This document shows, piece by piece, positions 24,629 through 32,441 of a DNA stretch of 43,806 bases. The notes below the pieces were generated by a model. That model ran no database searches. It saw nothing but the letters and a program-made list of their open reading frames with translations, and was not told the DNA's origin. A program made the position numbers and the translations under genes. Position 1 is the first letter of the stretch. Each line of letters starts with the position of its first letter. The stretch is from Woeseiaceae bacterium (GTDB lineage: Bacteria; Pseudomonadota; Gammaproteobacteria; Steroidobacterales; Woeseiaceae): assembly GCA_024640365.1 (NCBI GenBank), contig JAHEFE010000023.1, positions 1 through 43,806 on the forward strand. Reading direction: 5' to 3'.

Positions 24629-26233
24629 CTAATTCCTCCTGCCGAGGTCAAGCAAAACTTCGCGAGCCGCGTTTGCTCCTGGAGCGCCCATTACGCCACC
24701 CCCGGGATGCGTTGAAGAACCACACATATAAAGACCCTTGATCGGCGACCTGTATTGGGCGTAACCAGGAATAGGTCGATTAAAAATGAGCTGATCCATG
24801 GTCAATTCGCCCTGGAAAATATTGCCTTCCGTCAGTCCAACCTCAGTCTCGATATCCTTAGGCGTGCGCAATTCCATGTGGAGCATTTTTTCTGTGAAGT
24901 CCGGACTGAATTCGGCGATTCGATTCACAATATGCTGGCCAAACGCCTGTCTGCGAGCCTCCGTCCACCCTCCTTCCGCCGGTTCATATGGACAATACTG
25001 AATAAAAATCGACATCCAGTGTTTACCCTCGGGCGTCATCGTCGGATCGATTAACGATGGGATCAACATGTCCAGATAAGGTTTGTCGGACCAGCGACCA
25101 GCCTTCCAATCATCGTAAGCCGTTTCAAGCTCTTCCATACTTTGCGAAATATGAATATCGCCAGTCAGGCATGGCGAGCCGTCCGGAACACCATGAAATT
25201 TCGGTACACCATCAAGCGCAATATTTATTTTTGCGGAAGAGCCCCTGAAGCGGAAATTTTTGACCCGTTCTACGACCCAGGCTGGCAATTCATTTGGGTC
25301 TACAGCATTAAAGGTTCGACGCACGTCCATACCCGAAACGACCAGGTCTGCATCAATTACTTCGCCGTCCTCCAACTGCATGCCTTTGACTTTGCCACGC
25401 TCGACAATAAATTTTGACACGCCTGCGTTAACGCGTACCTCACCGCCAGAAGCTATGAAAGAATCATTCAGGGCTTTAGAAATCGCACCCATCCCACCGC
25501 GAGCAAAACCCCAGGCACCGACTGTGCCATCGATATCGCCCATCGCGTGATGCAAAAGAACATACGCTGTACCAGGAGAATAAACACCCAGTGCCGTACC
25601 CACTGTTGCGCCGCCTGCTACGTACGATTTCAAAGCGTCGTTCTCGAGATACTCGTTCAGATAATCAGCTGCACTCATGGTGTAGAAACGAATTGTCTCC
25701 AGCATGCGCTCCTTGCCGAGACCATAAAAGCGTTTACCCAGGTAGAGCAATTCCATTAGGTCGCGCGGTTTGAAGGAAGTCGGATCCGGTGGCGTTCGCA
25801 TCAACAGGGGCTTAATAAATTCGCACTGCCGCATGATGTCTCTGTTCAGGCGATCGTAAGCATTAGCATCGCGCTTCGAAAGACGCTCCAGATCACGTCG
25901 ATTGGCATCGGCATGCCAGTAGGCTCCCAACATGTCGTGGCTACCATCTTCGTTCTTGATGATCTGAGCGCCACCGTTGTAGGGGATGACCTGCATACCA
26001 AACTTGTACAGCTCCAGGTCGCGTGCAATTTCCTGTCGAAACAGGCTGCACACATACGAGCAATTTGAATACGTAAAATCTTCGTATTTCGAAATACTGG
26101 TGGTGGCACCACCAATGTACGAGTTGCGCTCGAGGACCAGCACTTTCAAGCCTGCGCGCTGCAAGTAACATGCGGTAACCAAGCCGTTGTGTCCGGCTCC
26201 TATCACTACGGCATCGTAATGATCGTGTTTCAT
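24629..26233 (-). CDS. FAD-dependent oxidoreductase, PYROXD2/CrtI-like (copy 1)
   Basis: First gene of the minus-strand operon; 534 residues. The N-terminal FAD-binding motif is VIGAGHNGLVTACYLQRAG followed by VLVLERNSYIGG. The C-terminal signature MCGSSTHPGGGVMGAPGANA closes the FAD site. Between them is the variable substrate domain of the amine-oxidase/phytoene-desaturase fold. A GAGGG ribosome site lies just before ATG 26233. It resembles the next gene in all conserved blocks. Two paralogous flavoproteins could form a heteromer or act in sequence on one substrate class, handing one-carbon units to the GcvT-family protein; that is inference from gene order. Confidence 0.8.
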   Translation of the reverse strand: MKHDHYDAVVIGAGHNGLVTACYLQRAGLKVLVLERNSYIGGATTSISKYEDFTYSNCSYVCSLFRQEIARDLELYKFGMQVIPYNGGAQIIKNEDGSHDMLGAYWHADANRRDLERLSKRDANAYDRLNRDIMRQCEFIKPLLMRTPPDPTSFKPRDLMELLYLGKRFYGLGKERMLETIRFYTMSAADYLNEYLENDALKSYVAGGATVGTALGVYSPGTAYVLLHHAMGDIDGTVGAWGFARGGMGAISKALNDSFIASGGEVRVNAGVSKFIVERGKVKGMQLEDGEVIDADLVVSGMDVRRTFNAVDPNELPAWVVERVKNFRFRGSSAKINIALDGVPKFHGVPDGSPCLTGDIHISQSMEELETAYDDWKAGRWSDKPYLDMLIPSLIDPTMTPEGKHWMSIFIQYCPYEPAEGGWTEARRQAFGQHIVNRIAEFSPDFTEKMLHMELRTPKDIETEVGLTEGNIFQGELTMDQLIFNRPIPGYAQYRSPIKGLYMCGSSTHPGGGVMGAPGANAAREVLLDLGRRN

Positions 26234-26601
26234 AACGCCCTCACATTTGTCTGGATTTCAAATAGACCAGTACATCGATGGGAGCACGAATAATTCTCCG
26301 GCACCAATCAATCGTAACCGACCGCCAAGTCCATGAATTTACGCAGCAGATCTTCTTCTTTTTTTAACTAACTGATCTGTAGCGTATTTTTTATTGTTCT
26401 CGAGTAACCAGCGACCGAAACACCTGAAATATGACGCTCGTTCAAATCGCTAATAGTCACTATATGACATCATACTGACCCGACCATTATGAGGGAAATC
26501 AGGGTCCCACCATGTGGACACCGGGCGAGGCAACTGGCACATCGCAATTGATCCTGGGAGCACTACATCGCTGAATTTCGTGAATATTTCTTCAAAGTTT
26601 C
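26234..26601. other. Divergent intergenic region before the arginine operon
   Basis: About 370 bp between the flavoprotein operon (minus) and the arginine leader (plus). It is fairly AT-rich near 26340-26480. No RNA gene, hairpin with T-run, ArgR-like palindrome or convincing coding frame was seen. Promoters for both directions should lie here. Confidence 0.4.
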
Positions 26602-26630
26602 TTGCGACTGCTGATTTATCGTGTTATCAA
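26602..26630 (+). promoter_or_regulatory. Probable promoter of the arginine operon leader
   Basis: TTGCGA (26602-26607) and TATCAA (26625-26630) are spaced by exactly 17 bases. The expected start, near 26637, is about 25 bases before the leader-peptide ATG. The hexamers are moderate matches, but the placement relative to the attenuator is right. Confidence 0.45.
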
Positions 26631-26661
26631 TCAGCCTTATTCCAATTCAGACAGCAAAACC

Positions 26662-26733
26662 ATGTATATGATTGCCCAGCTTCGACGCACGCCTCGACGC
26701 CGTTTATTCAACGGAGGCCGGGCTATTTGTTGA
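26662..26733 (+). CDS. argL: Arginine leader peptide of the attenuator
   Basis: A 23-codon frame starts at ATG 26662 (or ATG 26668, giving 21) and ends at TGA 26731-26733. It contains LRRTPRRRLFNGGR: five Arg codons (CGA, CGC, CGA, CGC, CGT) lie within 26683-26703 and a sixth, CGG, at 26719. Stalling at these codons when charged Arg-tRNA is scarce would keep 26716-26722 free to form an antiterminator. Finishing translation would mask that stretch and allow the terminator. The ribosome site upstream is weak, the main reservation. The symbol is descriptive; I know of no established gene name here. Confidence 0.7.
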   Translation: MYMIAQLRRTPRRRLFNGGRAIC

Positions 26734-26788
26734 TCTGAATCATTGCGATCAGAATTACTTAAAACCCGGCCACAGGCCGGGTTTTTTT
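26691..26788 (+). promoter_or_regulatory. Arginine operon attenuator (1:2, 2:3 and 3:4 stems)
   Basis: Three mutually exclusive structures can be drawn. The protector 1:2 pairs GCCTC (26691-26695) with GAGGC (26714-26718) and CGTT (26701-26704) with AACG (26710-26713). The antiterminator 2:3 pairs GGCCGGG (26716-26722) with CCCGGCC (26765-26771). The terminator 3:4 pairs AAACCCGGCC (26762-26771) with GGCCGGGTTT (26775-26784). The Arg codons lie just before segment 2 and the leader stop codon just after it, exactly the classical geometry of his/trp/leu attenuators. It sits 36 bases before argF'. Confidence 0.75.
26762..26788 (+). terminator. Attenuator terminator hairpin
   Basis: AAACCCGGCC-ACA-GGCCGGGTTT is a perfect 10-bp stem with a 3-base loop, and its T-run extends to 26788 (seven T). 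It lies between the leader peptide and the argF' ATG at 26825, with no full gene upstream on this strand to terminate, which supports a regulatory rather than a gene-end role. Confidence 0.85.
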
Positions 26789-26824
26789 ATTTCAGGACTG
26801 AGAACACAGAAACTGGGGTTACCA

Positions 26825-27838
26825 ATGACAGTTAGACACTTCTTAAGCACAGAGGACTGGAGCCGTGACGAGCTGCAGTCAGTCCTTAATGAGGCTCGAG
26901 CGTTTCGAGACAGGTCAAACAAAGCTAAACCGATGGATGGCAAAAGTATTGCCCTGCTCTTCTTCAATCCGTCCATGCGTACACGAACGTCTTTTGAACT
27001 CGGCGCATTTCAGCTCGGCGGTCATGCCGTCATCCTGCAGCCCGGAAAAGATGCCTGGCCGATCGAATTTGATCTGGGCGGAATAATGGATGGAAATGCC
27101 GAGGAGCATGTCAAAGAGGTCGCACAGGTATTGTCTCGTTATTGCGACCTCATTGCCGTACGTGCGTTTCCCAAATTCGAAAACTGGAATGAAGACAGGA
27201 AAGATACCGTCATCAAGGCGTTCGCCAAATACGCTACCGTGCCGGTAATTAATATGGAAACAATTGTCCATCCTTGCCAGGAACTGGCAATGATGATGGC
27301 TCTGCAGGACAACCTCGGCACACCTGACAAGAAGAAGTTCGTGCTTACCTGGACCTGGCATCCGAAACCACTCAATACAGCCGTCGCGAACTCCGCCCTG
27401 CTTATCGCCACCAAATTCGGCATGGACGTCACACTACTTTGTCCGAACAAAGAATATTTGCTGGATGAGCGATTCATGCGTGCAGCTCAATCCAATGCCG
27501 ATACCCAGGGCGGCTCGCTCACTGTCAGCCACGATATAGATGAAGCGTATGATGGCGCGCAATTCGTATACGCCAAGAGTTGGGGCGCCTTGCCCTACTT
27601 TGGACGCTGGCAGGACGAATTACCGATGCGGGAGGCGAATCGACATTTCATCGTCGACGGACCAAAAATGGCACTCACAGACAGCGCTCTTTTCAGCCAT
27701 TGCTTGCCACTACGCCGCAACGTAAAGGCGACCGATGAAGTGATGGATGCGGACTATTGTGTAGCTATCGACGAAGCCGAGAACCGCCTGCATGTGCAGA
27801 AAGCATTGATGGCGCAACTTATCAGCAAGCAGAATTAA
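26825..27838 (+). CDS. argF': N-acetylornithine carbamoyltransferase
   Basis: The enzyme carbamoylates N-acetyl-L-ornithine with carbamoyl phosphate to give N-acetyl-L-citrulline, the Xanthomonas-type arginine step. The 337-residue product (start MTVRHFLSTEDWS at ATG 26825) has the phosphate loop FFNPSMRTRTS (residues 47-56), where ordinary OTCases have STRTRTS. KDAWPIEFDLG (75-85) holds Glu81, probably the counterpart of the acetylornithine-specificity glutamate. VPVINMETIVHPCQEL, TWTWHPKPLNTAVANSALLI and the C-terminal HCLPLRRNVKATDEVMDA follow. These match AOTCase, not OTCase. The frame is open to 26672 but would run through the terminator. It is the first gene of a six-gene operon under the attenuator. 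Confidence 0.93.
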   Translation: MTVRHFLSTEDWSRDELQSVLNEARAFRDRSNKAKPMDGKSIALLFFNPSMRTRTSFELGAFQLGGHAVILQPGKDAWPIEFDLGGIMDGNAEEHVKEVAQVLSRYCDLIAVRAFPKFENWNEDRKDTVIKAFAKYATVPVINMETIVHPCQELAMMMALQDNLGTPDKKKFVLTWTWHPKPLNTAVANSALLIATKFGMDVTLLCPNKEYLLDERFMRAAQSNADTQGGSLTVSHDIDEAYDGAQFVYAKSWGALPYFGRWQDELPMREANRHFIVDGPKMALTDSALFSHCLPLRRNVKATDEVMDADYCVAIDEAENRLHVQKALMAQLISKQN

Positions 27839-27855
27839 TTCCAGGGAATATCGAC

Positions 27856-29070
27856 ATGTCTGACAAAAAAATTATTTTGGCTTTCTCCGGCGGACTGGAC
27901 ACCAGTTTTTGTGTGCCATGGCTTAAGGAGAAAGGCTATCAGGTCGTCACCGCGTTCGTTGATACCGGCGGGGTCGATCAAGATGAAAAAGATTACATCG
28001 CCACTCGAGCAAAGGAGCTTGGTGCTGACGAGCACGTCGTCATCGATGCTGGCGAGGAAGTCTGGAAAGAAGTTGTAGTGCCAATGCTCTGGGGTGGACA
28101 GTGGTATCAGTATCAATATCCGCTGTTGTGCTCGGACCGCTACGTCATTGTGAAGAAATGCCTCGATCTGGCCGACCAACATCGCACGAAAAACTTCGCA
28201 CATGGTTGTACCGGAATGGGAAATGACCAGGTGCGCTTCGATTTGACCGTACGGGCACTCGGCGACTACAACATTATCGCGCCAATCCGCGCCATTCAAA
28301 AAGCCGGGCGTTCAGTTCGTGACTTTGAAATGGAGTACTTGCGGGAACACGGTTACTCAATACGGCAGAAAACCGCCCAATATACTATGAATGAAAACTT
28401 GCTCGGAGTAACGATTTCAGGCTCGGAAATTGACCGCTGGGAAGCACCGGGCACGGATACCTGGTACCTCGTGCGACCGCCCACCGAATGGCCGAAGCAA
28501 ACCCAACGCAATACGATCGAGTTCAAGAACGGTATTGCTGTCGCTTTGGATGGCAAAGCGTGTAACGGTCCCGAAATTCTCGCAAAACTGAACAAGACGT
28601 ATGGTGCTTATGGGGTTGGCCGCGGCATGTATACGGGAGATACAACGGTCGGCTTGAAAGGTCGCATTGTTTACGAAGCTCCCGCACTGCATGCACTACA
28701 AGTCGCTCACCGCGCACTTGAGGAGGCCGTCAGCACCCGTCATCAAAATGGATTCAAGCCACAGATCGCTGCCAAGTGGGTAGAGCTCGTTTACCAGGGC
28801 TTTTTCTATGAACCTCTAAAACACGATTTGGAGGCCTATCTGGAATCATCGCAGTTCGCCGTTAATGGCAAAGTCACAATTGAAACCCAGGGCGGTACCG
28901 TCAATGCAGTCGCGATCGAATCTCCACATGTCTTGAACGCTGCCGGAGCAATTTACGCACAAAGCGCAGACTGGAGCGTCGAAGAAGCTGAGGGCTTCAT
29001 CAAGCTTTTCGGTCAGAGCGCGTCGCTATGGACCAAAGTCAACGGCGGATCCCGGGGAGAAATCGGGTAA
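27856..29070 (+). CDS. argG: Argininosuccinate synthase
   Basis: ArgG condenses citrulline and aspartate with ATP to argininosuccinate. The start is ATG 27856 (SDKKIILAFSGGLDTSF), preceded by AGGGA; the frame is open from 27757 but overlaps the argF' coding end. The 404-residue product has the PP-loop AFSGGLDTS (about residues 8-16), AHGCTGMGNDQVRFDLT near residue 117, the citrulline/aspartate-binding MNENLLGVTISGSEID near 179, and GRGMYTGDT near 258. It lies 17 bases after argF' in the same operon. The stop TAA overlaps the next start (TAATG). The family assignment is secure. Confidence 0.95.
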   Translation: MSDKKIILAFSGGLDTSFCVPWLKEKGYQVVTAFVDTGGVDQDEKDYIATRAKELGADEHVVIDAGEEVWKEVVVPMLWGGQWYQYQYPLLCSDRYVIVKKCLDLADQHRTKNFAHGCTGMGNDQVRFDLTVRALGDYNIIAPIRAIQKAGRSVRDFEMEYLREHGYSIRQKTAQYTMNENLLGVTISGSEIDRWEAPGTDTWYLVRPPTEWPKQTQRNTIEFKNGIAVALDGKACNGPEILAKLNKTYGAYGVGRGMYTGDTTVGLKGRIVYEAPALHALQVAHRALEEAVSTRHQNGFKPQIAAKWVELVYQGFFYEPLKHDLEAYLESSQFAVNGKVTIETQGGTVNAVAIESPHVLNAAGAIYAQSADWSVEEAEGFIKLFGQSASLWTKVNGGSRGEIG

Positions 29071-30170
29071 TGAAGCCACTTCTGGACAATACGTTACAGC
29101 ACCTGCGCAAGCTGGTCGCATGCGATAGCCGCAATCCGCCGCGCAAGATCAGCAAGGATGGTCCGCTGTTTAGTTATTTGCGCTCACAATTAAATGGTTT
29201 TGCATTCACAGAACAGGACTTCGGTGATGGTTCAATCAGCCTTCTGGCCACGCGCGGGCACTGTAGGACCCTGTTCAATTTCCACGTAGATACCGTTCCT
29301 TCCAACGAGCGCTGGAGTATGGACCCACTATCCTTGCAGATTCAGCAAGATCGAGCTTATGGATTGGGTGCGTGTGACATTAAAGGTGCCGCTGCCGCAA
29401 TGCTTGCCGCAGTTAATCAGCAGAATGGACCGGTTGCGTTGCTTTTTAGTAGCGATGAAGAAGCTGGTAAAGGAACATGCATCGAAGAATTCCTAAAAAG
29501 CGATCATAGCTATCAGCGAGTTATCGTTGCCGAACCAACGATGGCAAAGGCCGTATGTGCGCACCGCGGTATAGCGAACGCCACCCTCGAATTCAGCGGA
29601 GTTCCGGGACACGCTTCGGCGGCTCGCGCCATTGAAGACAGCGCAATTCATCGTGCCGCGCGCTGGTCGACATCCGCGCTGGACTACATTCAGGCTCAGC
29701 ATGCTCAGCACTTCCAGAACCTACAGGGCTTGCGCTTTAATATTGGCACCATTATGGGCGGCATCAAGCCGAACATGATCGCTGGCAGCGCTAACATTGC
29801 GTTTGGACTACGTACATTGCCCGGGCAAGACGGATTAGCATTATTAAAAGAGTTGGTTGCTCTCACCAAGCCTGAATACCTGGCGACCTGGAAGCCTACA
29901 TTTATAGCGGCCGCTTTACCGAATGCACAAAAGGCAGAAAGCGGACTGGCCGCCAGCGAATCTCTGGCGAAAGATCTCGGCCTGCCTATCGGTGAAGCGG
30001 TCGACTTCTGGACCGAGGCTGCTCTATTTGGCGAAGCGGGACTCGATACCATCGTCTTTGGTAGTGGGGATATAGCACAAGCCCATACTGCCGATGAATG
30101 GGTAACACTTGAACAACTTGAAAGCATCGCAAACAGCTACGAGAGGCTGATCTCAGATGGACTCCACTAG
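29070..30170 (+). CDS. argE': N-acetyl-L-citrulline deacetylase (M20 family)
   Basis: In the acetylornithine-transcarbamylase pathway this enzyme removes acetate from N-acetylcitrulline to free citrulline for ArgG. The 366-residue product belongs to the M20 metallopeptidase/ArgE family. It has the first metal ligands in FNFHVDTVP, the bridging Asp in GACDIKG, the catalytic pair in SSDEEAGKG, a further ligand in VAEPT and the last His in AQAHTADEW. The preceding GGxKPN-type loop reads MGGIKPNMIAGSANI. The start ATG overlaps the argG stop as TAATG with a GGGGAG site upstream. Its 3' end overlaps the next gene. Plain acetylornithine deacetylase is the alternative, but the adjacent argF' favours acetylcitrulline. 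Confidence 0.87.
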   Translation: MKPLLDNTLQHLRKLVACDSRNPPRKISKDGPLFSYLRSQLNGFAFTEQDFGDGSISLLATRGHCRTLFNFHVDTVPSNERWSMDPLSLQIQQDRAYGLGACDIKGAAAAMLAAVNQQNGPVALLFSSDEEAGKGTCIEEFLKSDHSYQRVIVAEPTMAKAVCAHRGIANATLEFSGVPGHASAARAIEDSAIHRAARWSTSALDYIQAQHAQHFQNLQGLRFNIGTIMGGIKPNMIAGSANIAFGLRTLPGQDGLALLKELVALTKPEYLATWKPTFIAAALPNAQKAESGLAASESLAKDLGLPIGEAVDFWTEAALFGEAGLDTIVFGSGDIAQAHTADEWVTLEQLESIANSYERLISDGLH

Positions 30171-31470
30171 GCAGACACGACAAATCATCCTCAGGCTGCT
30201 GAGCAATCTCGGCAGCCAGCGAGAAGTCCAGCAATACCTGAAACGCTTCTCGGAACTTGAGACTGAAAAATTTGCAATCGTTAAGGTCGGCGGCGAGACA
30301 TTGCAGCACGAGCTCGACGAACTGTCATCATCACTGGCATTTCTGCAACAGGTTGGCCTGACCCCGATCATCGTCCATGGTGCAGGCCCGCAACTCAATG
30401 AAGCGTTGACCGAAGAAGGTGTTGAGTTCGAGAAAAGAGACGGAATGCGGGTTACAACTCCGGCCGTACTAAAGGTCGCTAGACGTGTCTTCCAGCGCGA
30501 GAATCTCCGCCTCGTGGACGCGCTTCGCAAAGTTGGCGTGCGCGCAACATCGATTACCAGCGGAGTCTTCGAAGCAGAGTTACTGAACGAAGAAAAATAC
30601 GGCAAAGTCGGGCGGATAACCGATGTGCACCTGGATCTCGTCCGGGCTACTCTGCACTCTCACTCAATGCCCATCATCTCGCCATTTGCAGAAACAGCCG
30701 ATGGACAAATACTGAATGTAAACGCCGATGCCGTTGCCAGTGAGCTCGTAAGAGCCGTGCAACCATTCAAAATTATTTTCCTGACGGGCACCGGGGGCAT
30801 ACTCGACCAGGACGGCAATATCATTTCATCGATAAATCTCAGCACCGAGTACGAAAGAATGATGGCCAGCGACTGGCTGCATTCAGGGATGCGCTTAAAA
30901 CTGGAACAACTGCACGACCTATTGATTGAATTGCCTCACACGAGTTCCGCATCAATAACCAGGCCATCACTCCTGGCGAAAGAACTGTTCACCTACCGCG
31001 GCTCGGGGACGTTATTGCGCTATGGCGAAGCAATTCAGACCTATAGCGATTGGAGTCAAGTCGATCAGGAACGTCTGACGCAACTTTTAGAGGGCAGTTT
31101 CCAAAAGACTCTAACCAATGATTTTTTCAATTCGACTGATCTTGCATCAGCCTTTATCAGTGACAGTTATCGCGCCGCGGCAATTGTAGTCCAGGAAAAG
31201 GACATCGTGCGCCTGGACAAGTTCGCAGTAACAGAGGAAGCACAGGGCGAAGGCATTGGTAGAACAGTCTGGGAATACTGCCGTCAGGCACATCCGACGA
31301 TGTATTGGCGTGCGCGTCCTGGCAATCCAATCAACCAATTTTACTTTCAACAATCGGACGGCTGTATCAAGGGACAGCATTGGAATATATTCTGGTACGG
31401 TGTAAGTGACCACGAGAAAATCAGTGACCTGGTTCAGCGTGCCGAACAGGCGCCCGCGACGCTGCTGTAG
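30157..31470 (+). CDS. argB/argA: Fused N-acetylglutamate kinase / N-acetyltransferase
   Basis: The 437-residue bifunctional protein has an amino-acid kinase domain (about 1-285): VKVGGETLQHE near residue 46 (KxGG), VHGAGPQLNEAL near 78, NVNADAVASELV near 188 and LTGTGGILDQDG near 209. A C-terminal GNAT acetyltransferase domain (about 290-437) carries LDKFAVTEEAQGEGIGRTVWEYC and WRARPGNPINQFYF. This is the NAGS-K architecture of Xanthomonadales and animal NAGS. It makes N-acetylglutamate and phosphorylates it, so one protein supplies the first two steps and no separate argA or argB is needed. It overlaps argE' by 14 bases. Arginine feedback is expected in this family; the site is not visible. 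Confidence 0.93.
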   Translation: MDSTRQTRQIILRLLSNLGSQREVQQYLKRFSELETEKFAIVKVGGETLQHELDELSSSLAFLQQVGLTPIIVHGAGPQLNEALTEEGVEFEKRDGMRVTTPAVLKVARRVFQRENLRLVDALRKVGVRATSITSGVFEAELLNEEKYGKVGRITDVHLDLVRATLHSHSMPIISPFAETADGQILNVNADAVASELVRAVQPFKIIFLTGTGGILDQDGNIISSINLSTEYERMMASDWLHSGMRLKLEQLHDLLIELPHTSSASITRPSLLAKELFTYRGSGTLLRYGEAIQTYSDWSQVDQERLTQLLEGSFQKTLTNDFFNSTDLASAFISDSYRAAAIVVQEKDIVRLDKFAVTEEAQGEGIGRTVWEYCRQAHPTMYWRARPGNPINQFYFQQSDGCIKGQHWNIFWYGVSDHEKISDLVQRAEQAPATLL

Positions 31471-31487
31471 TGCCAACGGAATGTGCA

Positions 31488-32441
31488 ATGAATAAGACAA
31501 TGACAGTAGGACTGGTCGGAGCACGCGGTCATACAGGTTCGGAGCTGCTGCGACTTATCAAAAACCACGCGGGGCTGGAGCTCGCTTTCGCCAGTTCCAG
31601 AGAATTGGCGGGCCAATCAATAACTACGGCAATGCCGGGTATTGATATGCGTGGAAAGTTTGAGGACCTCCAGCCAGATCAAGTTGCCGAATGTGCTCCG
31701 GACATTTGTATTCTCGCCTTGCCGAATGGCCTTGCCAAAGACTTTGTCGACATCATCGATAAGAAGTCCCCGAGAACCATGATTGTAGATCTGAGTGCCG
31801 ACTACCGTTTTGATCCGGCATGGCATTACGGACTCCCAGAGTTAACCCGATTATCCAGCAAATCGCTCCAACGCATCGCCAACCCCGGCTGTTACGCCAC
31901 CGCCATGCAGCTTGCGATAGCACCCTTGCTGGATGTGGTAACAGAGCCGGTGCATTGTATGGGTATATCAGGTTACAGTGGCGCGGGCACGACGCCGTCT
32001 CCAAAAAATGATCCAGAAGTCCTCCGTGACAATATTTTGCCGTATGCACCGTTTGGACACATACATGAGCGCGAAGTATCAAATCAGCTCAATACTCCGA
32101 TTCGATTCATGCCCCATGTGGCTTCATTTTTTCGCGGCATCAGCATGACGGTGTGCGCAAGCCTATCGACAAAAATTAGCAATGATGAACTGGACGACCG
32201 CTATCATCGTGCTTATGACGGCGAACCATTAGTGAAGCTCCAATCTGATATTCCGCATGTCCGGGACAATGTCAATTTTCATCACGCAACCGTTGGCGGC
32301 TGGGCGGTCGCAGATAACGGCCAATATGTTGTCGTTTACTCCACGCTGGACAACCTGCTAAAAGGAGCTGCAACGCAGGCTATACAAAACATCAACCTGG
32401 CTTGCGGTTTTCACGAACTGGAAGGAATTCCACATGACTAA
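31488..32441 (+). CDS. argC: N-acetyl-gamma-glutamyl-phosphate reductase
   Basis: ArgC reduces N-acetylglutamyl phosphate to the semialdehyde using NADPH. I chose ATG 31488 (MNKTMTVGLVGARGHTGSEL); an in-frame GTG at 31470 is an alternative. The 317-residue product has the Rossmann GARGHTGSELLRL (11-23), catalytic Cys135 in NPGCYAT, the SGYSGAG motif near 165-171 and the C-terminal DNLLKGAATQAIQNINL. It overlaps argH by 8 bases. Within the operon it follows the kinase it depends on. Confidence 0.93.
   Translation: MNKTMTVGLVGARGHTGSELLRLIKNHAGLELAFASSRELAGQSITTAMPGIDMRGKFEDLQPDQVAECAPDICILALPNGLAKDFVDIIDKKSPRTMIVDLSADYRFDPAWHYGLPELTRLSSKSLQRIANPGCYATAMQLAIAPLLDVVTEPVHCMGISGYSGAGTTPSPKNDPEVLRDNILPYAPFGHIHEREVSNQLNTPIRFMPHVASFFRGISMTVCASLSTKISNDELDDRYHRAYDGEPLVKLQSDIPHVRDNVNFHHATVGGWAVADNGQYVVVYSTLDNLLKGAATQAIQNINLACGFHELEGIPHD

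Noticed and set aside
23064-26233. Carotenoid desaturase pair
   Set aside because: The FAD signatures fit CrtI-like enzymes broadly, but no phytoene synthase, GGPP synthase or other carotenoid gene is nearby, and the C-terminal motif fits PYROXD2-like proteins better.
26672-26824. Extended N-terminus of argF' starting at 26672
   Set aside because: It would be translated through the terminator stem and T-run at 26762-26788. The ATG at 26825 starts where AOTCases usually start.
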